A DNA stretch of 64,000 bases, taken from positions 36,386 through 100,385 of the forward strand of contig CAWEAZ010000025.1 in NCBI GenBank assembly GCA_963807155.1, in the 5' to 3' direction. Source of the stretch: JACCZX01 sp963807155 (GTDB lineage: Bacteria; Pseudomonadota; Gammaproteobacteria; Burkholderiales; Burkholderiaceae_F). The notes under the pieces are model-generated. The model made no database searches. It was not told the DNA's origin and saw nothing but the letters and a program-made list of their open reading frames with translations. Within the stretch, counting starts at the first letter, position 1. Every line of letters starts with the position of its first letter. Below are positions 26,823 to 36,871 of this stretch, piece after piece. Made by a program: the position numbers and the translations under genes.

Positions 26823-29479
26823 CAAACCGCGATCGTGACGAGCTTCGGTCGCACGACCTTGGAGAATTTGACCGGCCGACCGTCGACGAATCGGATCACA
26901 TTGGCGTCTGCGAGCGCAGTAGCGGTAATCGCGGCGTCCTCCGCGTGTGTCGGTACTCGGATAGAGCCGCGTACCTTGCCGTTGACCTGCACGACCAGCT
27001 CCATCTCGTCCTGCACCAAGGCGGACTCGTCCACCTGCGGCCACGGCGCATCGATGATCTCCGTGTGTTCGCGCGCGTATCCCAGCTCGTTCCACAGCGT
27101 GTGTGTGATATGCGGCGCAAGCGGATACAACACTCGCAGCAGGATGCCCATCGATTCACTCATCACCGTCGGGCTCACCGGTGGATGGCTACCGTTGCCG
27201 GACTTTGCCTCTTCCATCGCATTGAGCATTTTCATTGCTGCCGAAACGACCGTGTTGTAGTGGATCCGTTCGTAGTCGGCGTCGGCTTGCCTGAGGTGCA
27301 TGTGAATCTCACGCCGCAACTGCCGATCCTCTCCCGACAGCAACGCGCCGTCGATCGCACCGGCTGGCCTGATTGACCGCATCTGCGCGCCAAAACTCCA
27401 CAGACGGCGCAAGAAGCGATGCGTACCGTCGGCGCTCGAGCTCGACCAGGGCGCGCTCTGATCCGGCGGGCCGGCGAACATCACGAACGCCCGCGCAGTG
27501 TCCGCGCCGAACCTTGCAATGATGTCGCGTGGCTCGACGACGTTGTTCTTGCTTTTCGACATCTTCTCGGTGCCGCCGTAATGCACGGGCTCGCCGTCTT
27601 CGGCCGCCGTCACCTTGACGGGTCGTCCACGATCGTCGTATTCGACATCGATCTCGCTCGGGTAGTACCACCGCTTCTTGCCTGCCTCGTCCTCGCGGTA
27701 GTAGCACTCGGCCGTCAGCATCCCCTGCGTAAACAGGCGCTTAAACGGCTCGTCGAACTTGACGAGCCCCATGTCGCGCATCACCTTGGTCCAGAAGCGT
27801 GCATACAGCAGGTGGAGCACTGCGTGCTCGATGCCACCGATGTACTGGTCCATCGGCATCCAGTAATCGTTGCGCTCATCGACCATCGCGCTGGCGTTGT
27901 CCGGCGAGCAATAGCGCATGTAGTACCAGGACGAATCGACGAACGTGTCCATCGTGTCCGTCTCACGTCGCGCCGGTTTGCCGCAGCGTGGACAGTTGCA
28001 TTTCAAGAACGGCTCGTACTTCGCGAGCGGATTGCCTGTGCCATCGGGAACAAGATGCTCGGGCAGCACGACGGGGAGGTCTTTCTCCGGGACGGGGACG
28101 ACACCGCAGTCGGTGCAGTGAATGATTGGAATCGGCGTGCCCCAATAGCGCTGACGCGAAATGCCCCAGTCGCGCAAGCGCCACTGGACCTGTTTTTCGC
28201 CGAGGCCCAACGCTTGTAAGTCCGCCGCGATCGCTTCAACTGCGGCTTCGTACATCAATCCGTCGTACTTCCCCGAGTTGACGCATGCGCCATGCTCTTT
28301 GTCCGCATACCAGGCCTGCCAGGCGTCGGTCGAAAATTGGCAGCCGCCGTCAGCGGGAGCCAGGTGCGGCGCAACGGCGATGACTTCCTTGATCGCCAAT
28401 CCGTACTTTTTCGCAAACTCAAAGTCGCGCTCGTCGTGGCCAGGCACACCCATCACCGCGCCTTCGCCATAACCCATCAACACATAGTTGCCGATCCAGA
28501 CCGGCACGCTTTCGCCCGATAGCGGATGCGTCACAGAAAAGCCGGTCGGCACGCCTTTCTTTTCAATCGTCGCAACGTCGATCTCCGACGTGGTGCCGCG
28601 TTTGCATTCCGCGATGAACGCGGCGAGCTTCGGTTCGTCGCGCGCCAGGCGCGTAGCGAGCGGATGCTCGGCTGCAATCGCGACGAACGTGACGCCCATG
28701 ATCGTGTCGGCACGAGTAGTGAATACGCGCAGCAGCTTCCGCTCACCATCCAGCGATACGGAAAGCCGAAGTTGACGCCGACGCTCTTGCCGATCCAGGC
28801 TTCCTGCATCGCGCGGACATGCGGTGGCCAGTCAAGCTGCTCGAGATCCGCGAGCAACTCATCGGCGTACTTGGTGATCGCCAGGTAGTAGCCCGGGAAT
28901 CTCGCGCTTCTCGACGATTGCATCCGATCGCCAGCCACGGCCGTCGATCACCTGCTCGTTGGCAAGCACCGTCTGATCGACCGGGTCCCAGTTGACGATC
29001 TGCGTCTTGCGGTACGCGATGCCGGTCTCGAGCATCTTCAGGAACATCCACTGGTTCCAAACGTAGTAATCCGGCTTGCACGTCGTCACTTCGCGCGACC
29101 AGTCGAACGCGAGGCCAAGCGGCTCCATCTGCGACTTCATGTCGGCGATGTTGGCGTACGTCCATTCAGCCGGCGGCACCTTCTTGTCGATTGCGGCGTT
29201 TTCGGACGGCAGGCCGAACGCATCCCAACCCATCGGCGTCATCACGTTGTAGCCGCGCATCCGCTGGACGCGATACAGCACGTCATTCAGCGTGTAGTTG
29301 CGCACGTGGCCCATGTGAAGCTTGCCGCTCGGATACGGGAGCATCGAGCACACATAGAACTTCGGCTTCGATCGGCCCTTGGCGTCGGTCGCAAACTCGA
29401 CTGCGCGATACGCATTCGTCGCACGCCAATGGCGCTGTGCTTCGGCCTCGATCGCCTGTGGTTCGTACCTGGGATTCAT
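26822..29479 (-). CDS. leuS: Leucyl-tRNA synthetase, two compensating frameshifts
   Basis: 885 residues after repair. HIGH-type motif PYPSGKLHMGHVRNYTLND near residue 45, editing domain (TTRADTIMGVTFVAIAAEHP), and the class I signature MSKSKNN in the catalytic core, then the anticodon-binding C-terminus. The frame breaks near 28892, where CCCGGG has one base too many, and near 28752, where a base is missing; together they leave the length a multiple of three. Because this enzyme is essential and otherwise perfect, the breaks are almost certainly sequence errors. It heads the leuS-lptE-holA-proA-hemJ run and is divergent from uvrD with 50 bases between the starts. Confidence 0.95.
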
Positions 29480-29529
29480 CGAACGATTATATGGGGCGCT
29501 TGAGCTTGCCTTTAGACTCGCGCCCTCGT

Positions 29530-32500
29530 ATGAATTTGCTCGCCCATCTGAACGAGCGGCAACTTGCCGCAGTCACTCTTCCGAATCAATCAGCGCTGAT
29601 ATTGGCCGGCGCGGGCAGCGGCAAAACGCGCGTGCTGACCACGCGTATTGCGTGGCTGATTCAAACCGGGCAGGTGTCGCCGCAGGGTGTCCTTGCGGTC
29701 ACGTTTACCAACAAGGCCGCCAAGGAAATGTTGACGCGGCTGTCGGCGATGCTGCCGATCAACACACGCGGCATGTGGATCGGTACCTTTCACGGCCTGT
29801 GCAACCGCATGTTGCGTGCGCACTGGCGCGACGCTGGCTTGCCGTCGACTTTCCAGATTCTCGACCAGGCGGATCAGCTGGGCGCGATCAAGCGGTTGTT
29901 GAAGGCCAATAACATCGACGACGAACGCTACCCGCCGCGCAACGTTCAACTTTTCATCAATAGCTCGAAGGAAGCCGGACTGCGCGCGAATGCGGTGGAA
30001 GTCAACGACGACTACAACCGCAAGTTCGTTGAGCTTTATGCGCAATACGATGCGCAATGCAACCGTGAAGGCGTGGTGGACTTCGCGGAGCTTTTACTGC
30101 GATGCTACGAGCTTCTGGATCGAAACGAGATGCTGCGCGAGCATTATCAAAACCGGTTCCGCCATGTCCTGGTCGATGAGTTTCAGGATACGAACCGGTT
30201 GCAATATGCGTGGCTGAAGCAGCTTGCGGGTGCCGATAACGCAGTCTTCGCGGTCGGCGACGACGATCAATGTGTGGTGGCCGGCACCGAAGTGATGATG
30301 GGTGACGGTACGGTCAAGCCGGTAGAAGAGATTCGCGTCGGCAATATCGTCAGGTCGTGCATCGGCGGCGGCAAGATGGGTTCGTCGCGCGTCTGGCGCG
30401 TTCACTATCGCACCGAGCAGACGCGGCTTGTCACGATACGCACGCAAAAAGGCAAGACGCTGACGACAACGCCGGAGCACGTGCACTTCGCCGGTTACGC
30501 GGTGGGTCACATGCCTGCGCGATTCTTCCTGTACATGATGATGAAACCCGGTGTCGGGTACCGGCTCGCCGTCTCGGGCCATCGCCGTGCTCGCCACAGC
30601 AAGTATTTACCGCCTGGGTTTCGCTATCGCGCGCGCAAGGAAGGGGGAGAGCAGATCTGGATCATCGGCACATACGAAGGCGCGGTGGAAGCTCAGGAAG
30701 ACATGGCAGTGATATCGCTCAAGTATGGCCTACCGATGCGCGCGTTCACCGCCGGTCGCAAGCGCAAGGGCGAAGCCAGCGTACCGCGGGAATTTTTCGA
30801 ATTGAACACTGAGCGCTCCGCCAAGTGGCTGCTGGCCGACCGCGGACTTGCGTTTGACCATCCCGACGATCGGCGCCGCCCGTCGTTCGGCGACGAGGGC
30901 GATGTGATCATCAGCATGTGCAGCGACTCGCGCCGCGACAAACCCGATCATCGGGTGTACGCACGCACCTGCAATGAGGCTTCGATGCATAAGGCACTCA
31001 AGGCGGGCTTCGCGATGAAACCGATCACCGAAGGCAAGGGCGGGTGGGCCGCCAAGTTCTGGCGGCGCGACTACGGCACCGCGATCGAAGACGCGTCGCG
31101 CCTGCGCGTCGTGCTTGGCGGGCGGCTGATCCAGCGCGTGCGAATGGGCAAAGGCTATTTGCCGCTGGTCCAGGCGCAGTACGTGCGCGCCGGAATGGCG
31201 GTCGCCGATGCCAAAGGCGGTTACGACATCGTGCGCGAAGTCGAGCTGCACGATGCCGAATCGCGCACCGTCTATGACCTTGACATCGAGGATTCGCACA
31301 ACTTCATTGCCAACGGCATCTGCACGCACAACTCGATCTATGCGTTTCGCGGCGCCAACGTCGGCAACATGGCGGACTTCGAGCGCGAGTTCCGCGTGCG
31401 AAATCTGATCAAGTTGGAGCAAAACTATCGTTCCGGCGCGCACATTCTTAATGCTGCCAACGCGCTGATCTCAAACAATCAACGGCGTCTCGGCAAGGAT
31501 TTGTGGACCGACGCCGGCGAAGGTGAGCAGGTGCGCATCTATGAAGCGCAAACAGACGGCTACGAAGCCGCCTGGATGGTCGAGGAGATCAAGAGCCTGA
31601 TTGCCGAAGGCTATTCGCGCGGCGAGATTGCGATCCTTTACCGGTCGAACGCGCAGTCACGGGTAATCGAACATGCGCTGTTCAATGCCGCGATTCCCTA
31701 TCGCGTCTATGGCGGGTTGCGATTTTTCGAGCGGGCCGAGGTCAAGCACGCGCTTGCGTACCTGCGCCTAATTGAAAACCCGGCCGACGACACGGCGTTC
31801 CTGCGCGTAGTGAACTTTCCGCCGCGCGGAATCGGTGCGCGAACGCTCGAGCAACTGGGCGACGCAGCACGCGCGAGTGGCCAAACGCTGTACGCGACGG
31901 TGGGGGCGCTAAGCGGCAAGGCAAGGTCGAACCTCGGCTCTTTCGTCGCGGTGATCGACAGGCTGCGCAGCGAGATCGCCGACTTGCCGCTGTCGGAAAT
32001 CGTTGCGGCGGTGATTCAGCAGAGCGGGCTGATTGCGCACTATCAAACCGAGAAGGAAGGCGAAGAGCGCATTGAGAATTTGAACGAGCTGGTTAACGCA
32101 GCGGCGGCGTTCGTGATGGAAGAGGGCTACGCCGCGGATTCTCCTGGCGCGCAGAGCGACGCCGAAACAGCGCAGTTGTCGCCGCTTGCAGGGTTCCTGT
32201 CGCATGCGTCGCTCGAGGCGGGCGATAACCAGGCGCAGGCGGGTCAGGACGCGCTGCAGATGATGACCGTGCATTCGGCCAAGGGGCTCGAGTTTCAGGC
32301 GGTGTTCATCGGCGGCCTCGAGGAAGGTCTGTTCCCGCACGAAAACAGCATGAACGAACCGGGCGGTCCCGAGGAAGAGCGTCGCCTGATGTACGTCGCG
32401 ATCACGCGGGCACGGCAGCGGCTGTACATCAGCTTTGCGCAGAGCAGGATGTTGCACGGCCAAACGCGTTACGGCATCAAGTCTCGTTTTATCCAGGAGC

Positions 32501-32784
32501 TGCCGGAAGGCGCGGTCAAGTGGCTAACGCCGCGCGTGCGAGCGAGTGCCGGCGGCCGCTTCGGTCAATGGCACGACACGGGGCTCGCGCCCGCGGTCCG
32601 AACCGCAGTGGCGCGCGCAAAGCCGACGCATGGCTATCGCATCGGTCAGTCCGTGAACCACGCGCGCTTTGGTGAGGGAGTCGTGATCAATCTCGAAGGC
32701 AACGGCGACGACGCGCGCGCTCAAATCAACTTCGGGCCGCAGGGCGTTAAGTGGTTGTCACTGGCCGTGGCAAAGCTGACTTGA
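29530..32784 (+). CDS. uvrD: UvrD/PcrA-type DNA helicase containing an intein
   Basis: 1084 residues in the precursor and 730 after removal of the intein, the usual UvrD length. ATG 29530 is chosen because homology starts at LLAHLNERQLAAVTLPNQ; the frame is open further upstream, but only across the antisense of leuS. Motifs: Walker A GAGSGKTRVLTTRI, motif Ia VTFTNKAAKEM, Walker B LVDEFQDTN, motif III GDDDQ/SIYAFRGA split by the intein, motif IV YRSNAQSRVIE, motif V MTVHSAKGLEF, motif VI YVAITRARQRLY. The C-terminal VNHARFGEGVVINLEG is the Tudor-like tail that contacts RNA polymerase in PcrA/UvrD. It unwinds DNA in nucleotide excision and mismatch repair. Confidence 0.97.
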   Translation: MNLLAHLNERQLAAVTLPNQSALILAGAGSGKTRVLTTRIAWLIQTGQVSPQGVLAVTFTNKAAKEMLTRLSAMLPINTRGMWIGTFHGLCNRMLRAHWRDAGLPSTFQILDQADQLGAIKRLLKANNIDDERYPPRNVQLFINSSKEAGLRANAVEVNDDYNRKFVELYAQYDAQCNREGVVDFAELLLRCYELLDRNEMLREHYQNRFRHVLVDEFQDTNRLQYAWLKQLAGADNAVFAVGDDDQCVVAGTEVMMGDGTVKPVEEIRVGNIVRSCIGGGKMGSSRVWRVHYRTEQTRLVTIRTQKGKTLTTTPEHVHFAGYAVGHMPARFFLYMMMKPGVGYRLAVSGHRRARHSKYLPPGFRYRARKEGGEQIWIIGTYEGAVEAQEDMAVISLKYGLPMRAFTAGRKRKGEASVPREFFELNTERSAKWLLADRGLAFDHPDDRRRPSFGDEGDVIISMCSDSRRDKPDHRVYARTCNEASMHKALKAGFAMKPITEGKGGWAAKFWRRDYGTAIEDASRLRVVLGGRLIQRVRMGKGYLPLVQAQYVRAGMAVADAKGGYDIVREVELHDAESRTVYDLDIEDSHNFIANGICTHNSIYAFRGANVGNMADFEREFRVRNLIKLEQNYRSGAHILNAANALISNNQRRLGKDLWTDAGEGEQVRIYEAQTDGYEAAWMVEEIKSLIAEGYSRGEIAILYRSNAQSRVIEHALFNAAIPYRVYGGLRFFERAEVKHALAYLRLIENPADDTAFLRVVNFPPRGIGARTLEQLGDAARASGQTLYATVGALSGKARSNLGSFVAVIDRLRSEIADLPLSEIVAAVIQQSGLIAHYQTEKEGEERIENLNELVNAAAAFVMEEGYAADSPGAQSDAETAQLSPLAGFLSHASLEAGDNQAQAGQDALQMMTVHSAKGLEFQAVFIGGLEEGLFPHENSMNEPGGPEEERRLMYVAITRARQRLYISFAQSRMLHGQTRYGIKSRFIQELPEGAVKWLTPRVRASAGGRFGQWHDTGLAPAVRTAVARAKPTHGYRIGQSVNHARFGEGVVINLEGNGDDARAQINFGPQGVKWLSLAVAKLT
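30271..31332 (+). mobile_element. Intein in UvrD helicase motif III
   Basis: A 354-residue in-frame insertion between GDDDQ and SIYAFRGA. It begins with Cys in block A (CVVAGTEVMMGDGTVKPVEE), has block B with the Thr and His of TTPEHVHFAG, and ends with blocks F and G, TVYDLDIEDSHNFIANG then ICTHN, followed by Ser as the +1 residue. All residues needed for class 1 protein splicing are therefore present. About 200 residues lie between the splicing halves. They show no LAGLIDADG pair that I can see, but have a WIIGTYEGAVEAQEDMAVIS block followed by LKYGLPMRAF, suggestive of a divergent or decayed endonuclease or linker domain. The DNA ends replace no host residues. Confidence 0.96.
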
Positions 32785-32786
32785 AG

Positions 32787-33656
32787 TCAACTAACGCTAT
32801 CCGTCGATAGCGCTTCGTTGCAATGATGCGGCTGCACGATGCCGCGCGAAGCGTCTTCGACGGCGGTGGTGCGAATAATCGGTGCCTGTGACAACACTCC
32901 GCCGAAGATCGTCGCAAACGCCACGTCGGCAGCATCGCGCCCGGTGCCGAATCGCACGAAGCCCATCGGGATCGCAGTGCCGGACGGATCGAAGATGTAC
33001 CAGCGGTCACCGAGGAAAGCCTCGACGTAGGCGTGAAAATCGGGCGGTCCGAGAGATGGATCGGCGCCATAGTCGGTACCCGTCGTAAAGCGAGCAGGAA
33101 TGTTCAGTGCACGACATAGTGCAATCATCAGGTGCGTGAAGTCGCGGCAGACGCCCACCTGCTCGATCAGCGTGTCGACCGCCGATGTGTTCGCATTGGA
33201 CGTGTTAGATCGAAAGCTGACGCGCCGATTCACCCAGTTCCTAATTGCCTGTACGCGGCTGTAACCCTGCAACAGGGTCCCGAACTCGTTGTTCGCAAGC
33301 TTGTATAGCCGATCGGACTGGCAATAGCGGCTCGGATAGATGTAGCTGATCACCTCAAGCGGCAAGCGCGATATCGGCACCTCGGCCAGCTGCGATGCGT
33401 CGGCACAATGGTGCGTCAGGTCCACCGTCGCTGCGTAGGTCAGTTTCAGCGGGCCCGGCTGCGCACGCACGCGCATGTAGCGGTTGCCGGTAAGCGGGTC
33501 CGTGTACATCTGCGGAATGATCGGTTGGCTGAGTTCCAGGTTCTCGGACGCGATGACCTGGCTCCGCGTTTGTGCCGCATGGATGTTGAACACGAAATCG
33601 GCCCCGTATTGGTCGACTTGGTAGTTGAGTTCAACTTGCAATTCCAGGCGGATCAT
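32787..33656 (-). CDS. Transglutaminase-like cysteine protease family protein
   Basis: 289 residues, cytoplasmic. An N-terminal beta-sandwich (residues 1-130) precedes a transglutaminase-like core with Cys in EQVGVCRDFTHLMIALCR, His in PPDFHAYVEAFLGDRW and Asp in YIFDPSGTAIP, the catalytic triad. Bacterial members are often peptidases or amidases; the substrate is unknown. It converges on uvrD with two bases between the stops. Confidence 0.9.
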   Translation of the reverse strand: MIRLELQVELNYQVDQYGADFVFNIHAAQTRSQVIASENLELSQPIIPQMYTDPLTGNRYMRVRAQPGPLKLTYAATVDLTHHCADASQLAEVPISRLPLEVISYIYPSRYCQSDRLYKLANNEFGTLLQGYSRVQAIRNWVNRRVSFRSNTSNANTSAVDTLIEQVGVCRDFTHLMIALCRALNIPARFTTGTDYGADPSLGPPDFHAYVEAFLGDRWYIFDPSGTAIPMGFVRFGTGRDAADVAFATIFGGVLSQAPIIRTTAVEDASRGIVQPHHCNEALSTDSVS

Positions 33657-33737
33657 CGTGCGGGTGCTTCTCGGGATTTCAGATGTGTTGCGACAAACTT
33701 TAGAGAAGGAGTGTGCCGCAATTTGGGCGAGGGCGAA

Positions 33738-34505
33738 TTACTCCGCAGTTTCAATCAGGCTGCGGTAGATCGGATACTGCGTTGCGTACCCAACGCTAAT
33801 CAGTATCAATGCCATCGGGGCGAACAACATCGAAGCCAACTGGGGTGAAGCGCCGAACATCTGCAGAAGTTGAGTGACAATGAAAATCACAACGAATGAA
33901 AGCGCAAACAGCGCTGCCCCCAACACCAAGAAAGGCCAGCGGTTGCGCCAGCACGTGAAGAATGAGAAGAACAACGCCTTGCCGATCGGCAATTTATGCC
34001 AGGCGACCAGCTGGGGTGCGAACCACGTCACCATCAGAATCGGCACATAGGCGAGTGCTGCAGCGACGACGGCATCCCATGGAAAGTTTTGCCCCGCAGA
34101 GGTCGGGTCGACCTGGCCATCGACGAACTTCCACTTGGCCAGCTCATCGGCGGCTAGAAGCGAAACGATTGTCACCAGCAGGAGTACCAAGGCCGCATTA
34201 ACAAAGCCCAGAAGCGCCAGTGCCTTACGCTGCTGCGGATCGCGAAACGGTTCCACCATGAGGTTGGGCATTGGAATCGTGCCGCGCTCAGCGTCACGCC
34301 CGGCAAGTGTGAGACCGAGCGTTCCGAACGGGATCAGCACGGCGGCAAGTGGCAACCCGATAAACGGTACATAGGCAAGTAGTGATACGCCGATGGTGTA
34401 CAGGATCACCAGCGACGTGAAGGCGAAGGGCTGGCGTCGGTACAACGTCAGTGCGTCGCGCAGCCATGTCAAGCCGGCCCGCGCGGGCAGTGTTCTAACG
34501 AGCAT
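33738..34505 (-). CDS. BPSS1780-type multi-pass membrane protein
   Basis: 255 residues from ATG 34505 (GTG 34508 alternative). The N-terminus is a short amphipathic region (TWLRDALTLYRRQPFAF), then about six membrane helices including VILYTIGVSLLAYVPFIGLP and FFSFFTCWRNRWPFLVLGAA. It matches a family of uncharacterised betaproteobacterial inner-membrane proteins typified by BPSS1780. Thirty bases separate it from the thrB stop upstream, so co-transcription is likely. Function unknown. The 81 bases at 33657-33737 show no clear feature. Confidence 0.8.
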   Translation of the reverse strand: MLVRTLPARAGLTWLRDALTLYRRQPFAFTSLVILYTIGVSLLAYVPFIGLPLAAVLIPFGTLGLTLAGRDAERGTIPMPNLMVEPFRDPQQRKALALLGFVNAALVLLLVTIVSLLAADELAKWKFVDGQVDPTSAGQNFPWDAVVAAALAYVPILMVTWFAPQLVAWHKLPIGKALFFSFFTCWRNRWPFLVLGAALFALSFVVIFIVTQLLQMFGASPQLASMLFAPMALILISVGYATQYPIYRSLIETAE

Positions 34506-34535
34506 CACGGACCATCTAGTCCATCGAGGTCGCGT

Positions 34536-35507
34536 TTAGCCGACCCATGGCAGTACAGCATCGACCGTCCGGCGCCTCAAGATGCGCTCGAAATGCGCCG
34601 GGTCGTGCGGCGTAAGCAAATGCGCCGGCCGCGGTAAATAGTAGTCGTACAGGCGCGAAATCCAGAATCGAAGCGCCGCGGCGCGCAGCGAGGTTCGCCA
34701 GCATTCGTGTTCATCCTCCGTCAGCGGGCGTACCGCGTGATAAGCGTCGAGCATCGCACGTGCCCGCGTTGGCTCGAATTCCCCGCTTGCTTGTTTGATG
34801 CACCAATCGTTGATCGTAATGGCGAGGTCGAACAGCCAAATCGAGCAGCCCGCGAAATAGAAATCAATGACACCGCCGATGTGGTCGTTATCCCCGTCGC
34901 GCACCAGCAGGACGTTGTCGCGAAACAGATCGGCGTGAATCGGTCCTGCCGGCAGTTTTTCAAAACGTGCGCTGCGAAAAAATGAGTCCTGAAATATCAG
35001 CTCCTCGGTCAGCACGCGCATCACATCGTCGGGCACATGCGACTTCAGCTTGGGCACGGCGCTCTTCCACCAGCCGATGCCGCGCAGGTGCGGCTGAAAC
35101 GGCGTGAAATCAACACCGGCCAAGTGCATTCGTGCAAGGAACTCACCGACGCTTGCGCACTGTGCAGCGGTCGGCTCGGTCGTGGCCTTGCCCGGCAAGC
35201 GGGTAGTCAGCGCCGCCGGCTTGCCCTTCAACTCCGCGACAAGCGCTCCGCTGCGAGTCGGCTGCGGCTCCGGCACAGGCAACCCTTTGTGTGCCAAATG
35301 GAGCATCAATTGCAAATAAAACGGCAGTTGCATTGCCGTCAACCGTTCAAATACGGTCAGCACGTAGTGGCCGTGATGGGTGCTGACAAAGTAGTTGGTG
35401 TTTTCGATGCCGGTATGGATTCCCTCGAGTTCGGTCAACTCACCGAGGGAAAACTGACCTAAGAAATCGTTGACTTCGGCGCGCGACAGCGCGGTAAATA
35501 CCGCCAT
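34536..35507 (-). CDS. thrB: Homoserine kinase, aminoglycoside-phosphotransferase fold (ThrB type II)
   Basis: 323 residues. N-terminal lobe with GIENTNYFVSTHHGHYVLTV, catalytic Brenner motif GPIHADLFRDNVLLV and metal Asp in GGVIDFYFAGCSIWLFDLAI. This is the ThrB2 class found in beta- and some gammaproteobacteria, unrelated to the GHMP-type enzyme of E. coli. It phosphorylates homoserine for threonine synthesis. It follows the DUF2782 gene closely on the same strand. Confidence 0.93.
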   Translation of the reverse strand: MAVFTALSRAEVNDFLGQFSLGELTELEGIHTGIENTNYFVSTHHGHYVLTVFERLTAMQLPFYLQLMLHLAHKGLPVPEPQPTRSGALVAELKGKPAALTTRLPGKATTEPTAAQCASVGEFLARMHLAGVDFTPFQPHLRGIGWWKSAVPKLKSHVPDDVMRVLTEELIFQDSFFRSARFEKLPAGPIHADLFRDNVLLVRDGDNDHIGGVIDFYFAGCSIWLFDLAITINDWCIKQASGEFEPTRARAMLDAYHAVRPLTEDEHECWRTSLRAAALRFWISRLYDYYLPRPAHLLTPHDPAHFERILRRRTVDAVLPWVG

Positions 35508-35518
35508 CGCGCGGGAAG

Positions 35519-36051
35519 TTAGTTAGAAGGTTTCGCCGGATCGGAAGTCTGCGGCGGCGCAGGAGCCTGAAGTGGCACGGGCGCCGACCGGCCGAACTCA
35601 AACTTGAAAAAGTTCGGGACCGATAAGCCCGGACTCATTTGGGTTGTACCCAGTGGCTGTCTGCCTTCCCGATTCGTCATCGAATAGCTGCGAGACGTGC
35701 CGGCGGGCGTCACAACAACTTCACTGACTCGATTAGAAGTGCGGAACTGCTCGATGCGTGTCGTGTTGCTCGAATCATCGCGCTCGATCCTGGCGTTGTC
35801 CGGATCGCCCGCAGGCCTCGGTTGCAGCGCTTCTTCAACGCTCGCCGGCTTAACCGCCTTGAGCTCTCGCTCATCGATGGCCTGGCGTTCGGCCGGAGAC
35901 AATTCGATCGCACGGCGCGGCTTGGCCGACGCCGGCTTCGCCGACTTGGCGTTTCGGTTGCTGCGGGCATCGGCGGCGGAGGAGGCGCGGGGGCCTGCGC
36001 GGACGCGATCGAAGACCACGCCAGCAGTACTGCCAATGCAACGGTTTTCAT
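35519..36051 (-). CDS. DUF2782 family exported protein, one frameshift
   Basis: The signal peptide MKTVALAVLLAWSSIASAQA (start 36051) and Pro/Ala-rich linker are in one frame. The body (AIELSPAERQAIDERELKAV, IEQFRTSNRVSEVVVTPAGT, LSVPNFFKFEFGR) is in another, joined near 35960. The length is two over a multiple of three, so one base is missing or two are extra. The RVSEVVVTPAG-x-Y pattern is the DUF2782 core. Small periplasmic proteins of this family sit beside thrB and polA in many betaproteobacteria; their function is unknown. Confidence 0.8.
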
Positions 36052-36095
36052 CCAAAGCCTCGCAGTCCGCGCACGCAACGTTGCGCAGCCAAATT

Positions 36096-36833
36096 CTATA
36101 GATAAAGCATCTGTTCGCGTTCGCTGGCCGTTTGCGAAAATCCGCGCGCATCATAGAAATCGAAAATCGCATTGACCACTGCGTCGCTGCTATCGACGAT
36201 TGTCATCATGTCGAGATCGGAGGCGGCGATCATGCCTTCAGCAACGAGGGTGTCGCGCATCCAGTCGATCAATCCGCTCCAGAAACGCGAGCCGACAAGT
36301 ACCAGCGGCATCGATTTGCCCTTGCCCGTCTGCATCAGCGTCAGCGCTTCCGACAATTCGTCGACCGTGCCGAAGCCTCCCGGCATCACGACGTACGCTG
36401 CCGCGTACTTCACGAATGCCACCTTGCGCGCGAAAAAGTGGCGGAATCGCAGCGAGATGTCCTGATAGGGATTGCCGCACTGCTCGAATGGCAACTCGAT
36501 GTTGAGGCCGACCGACGGCGATGAGCCTTCGTAGGCGCCGCGGTTGGCTGCCTCCATGATGCCCGGGCCGCCGCCGCTGATCACGGCAAACCCTGCGTCG
36601 GATAACTTGCGCGCGATTTCGACCGTTAGTTGATACGTCGGTTGCTCGGGTGCCGCGCGGGCGCTGCCGAAGATGGATACCGCGGGACGAATCTCGGACA
36701 GCCGTTCGGTCGCTTCGACAAACTCTGAAATAATTCCCCATAGGTGCCACGATTCGCGCGCCTTCTGAGCGGTGGCGCGCTCTGGCATGGTCACTGCGCG
36801 AAGGCTCGGAATGTTTTTTCGATGGTCGAGCAC
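36096..36833 (-). CDS. LOG family protein (cytokinin riboside 5'-monophosphate phosphoribohydrolase-like)
   Basis: 245 residues from GTG 36833; ATG 36788 is also possible. The LOG motifs are present: ISGGGPGIMEAANRGAYEG and VMPGGFGTVDELSEALTLMQ (PGGxGTxxE). LOG enzymes release a free base from a nucleoside monophosphate; bacterial members also act on AMP or related nucleotides (PpnN is a larger relative). No membrane or export signal. It is divergent from polA, with only 38 bases between the starts. Confidence 0.9.
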   Translation of the reverse strand: MLDHRKNIPSLRAVTMPERATAQKARESWHLWGIISEFVEATERLSEIRPAVSIFGSARAAPEQPTYQLTVEIARKLSDAGFAVISGGGPGIMEAANRGAYEGSSPSVGLNIELPFEQCGNPYQDISLRFRHFFARKVAFVKYAAAYVVMPGGFGTVDELSEALTLMQTGKGKSMPLVLVGSRFWSGLIDWMRDTLVAEGMIAASDLDMMTIVDSSDAVVNAIFDFYDARGFSQTASEREQMLYL

Positions 36834-36871
36834 AGCGTTCTCCTGATCAAATACACAACTTAACGAACAAC

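Noticed and set aside
26822..29479. leuS and other broken genes as true pseudogenes
   Set aside because: Essential genes with otherwise perfect motifs and single-base breaks are better explained by sequence error.
29191..29529. In-frame upstream extension of uvrD by 113 codons
   Set aside because: It is antisense to the start of leuS, has no helicase similarity, and homology begins exactly at the ATG at 29530.
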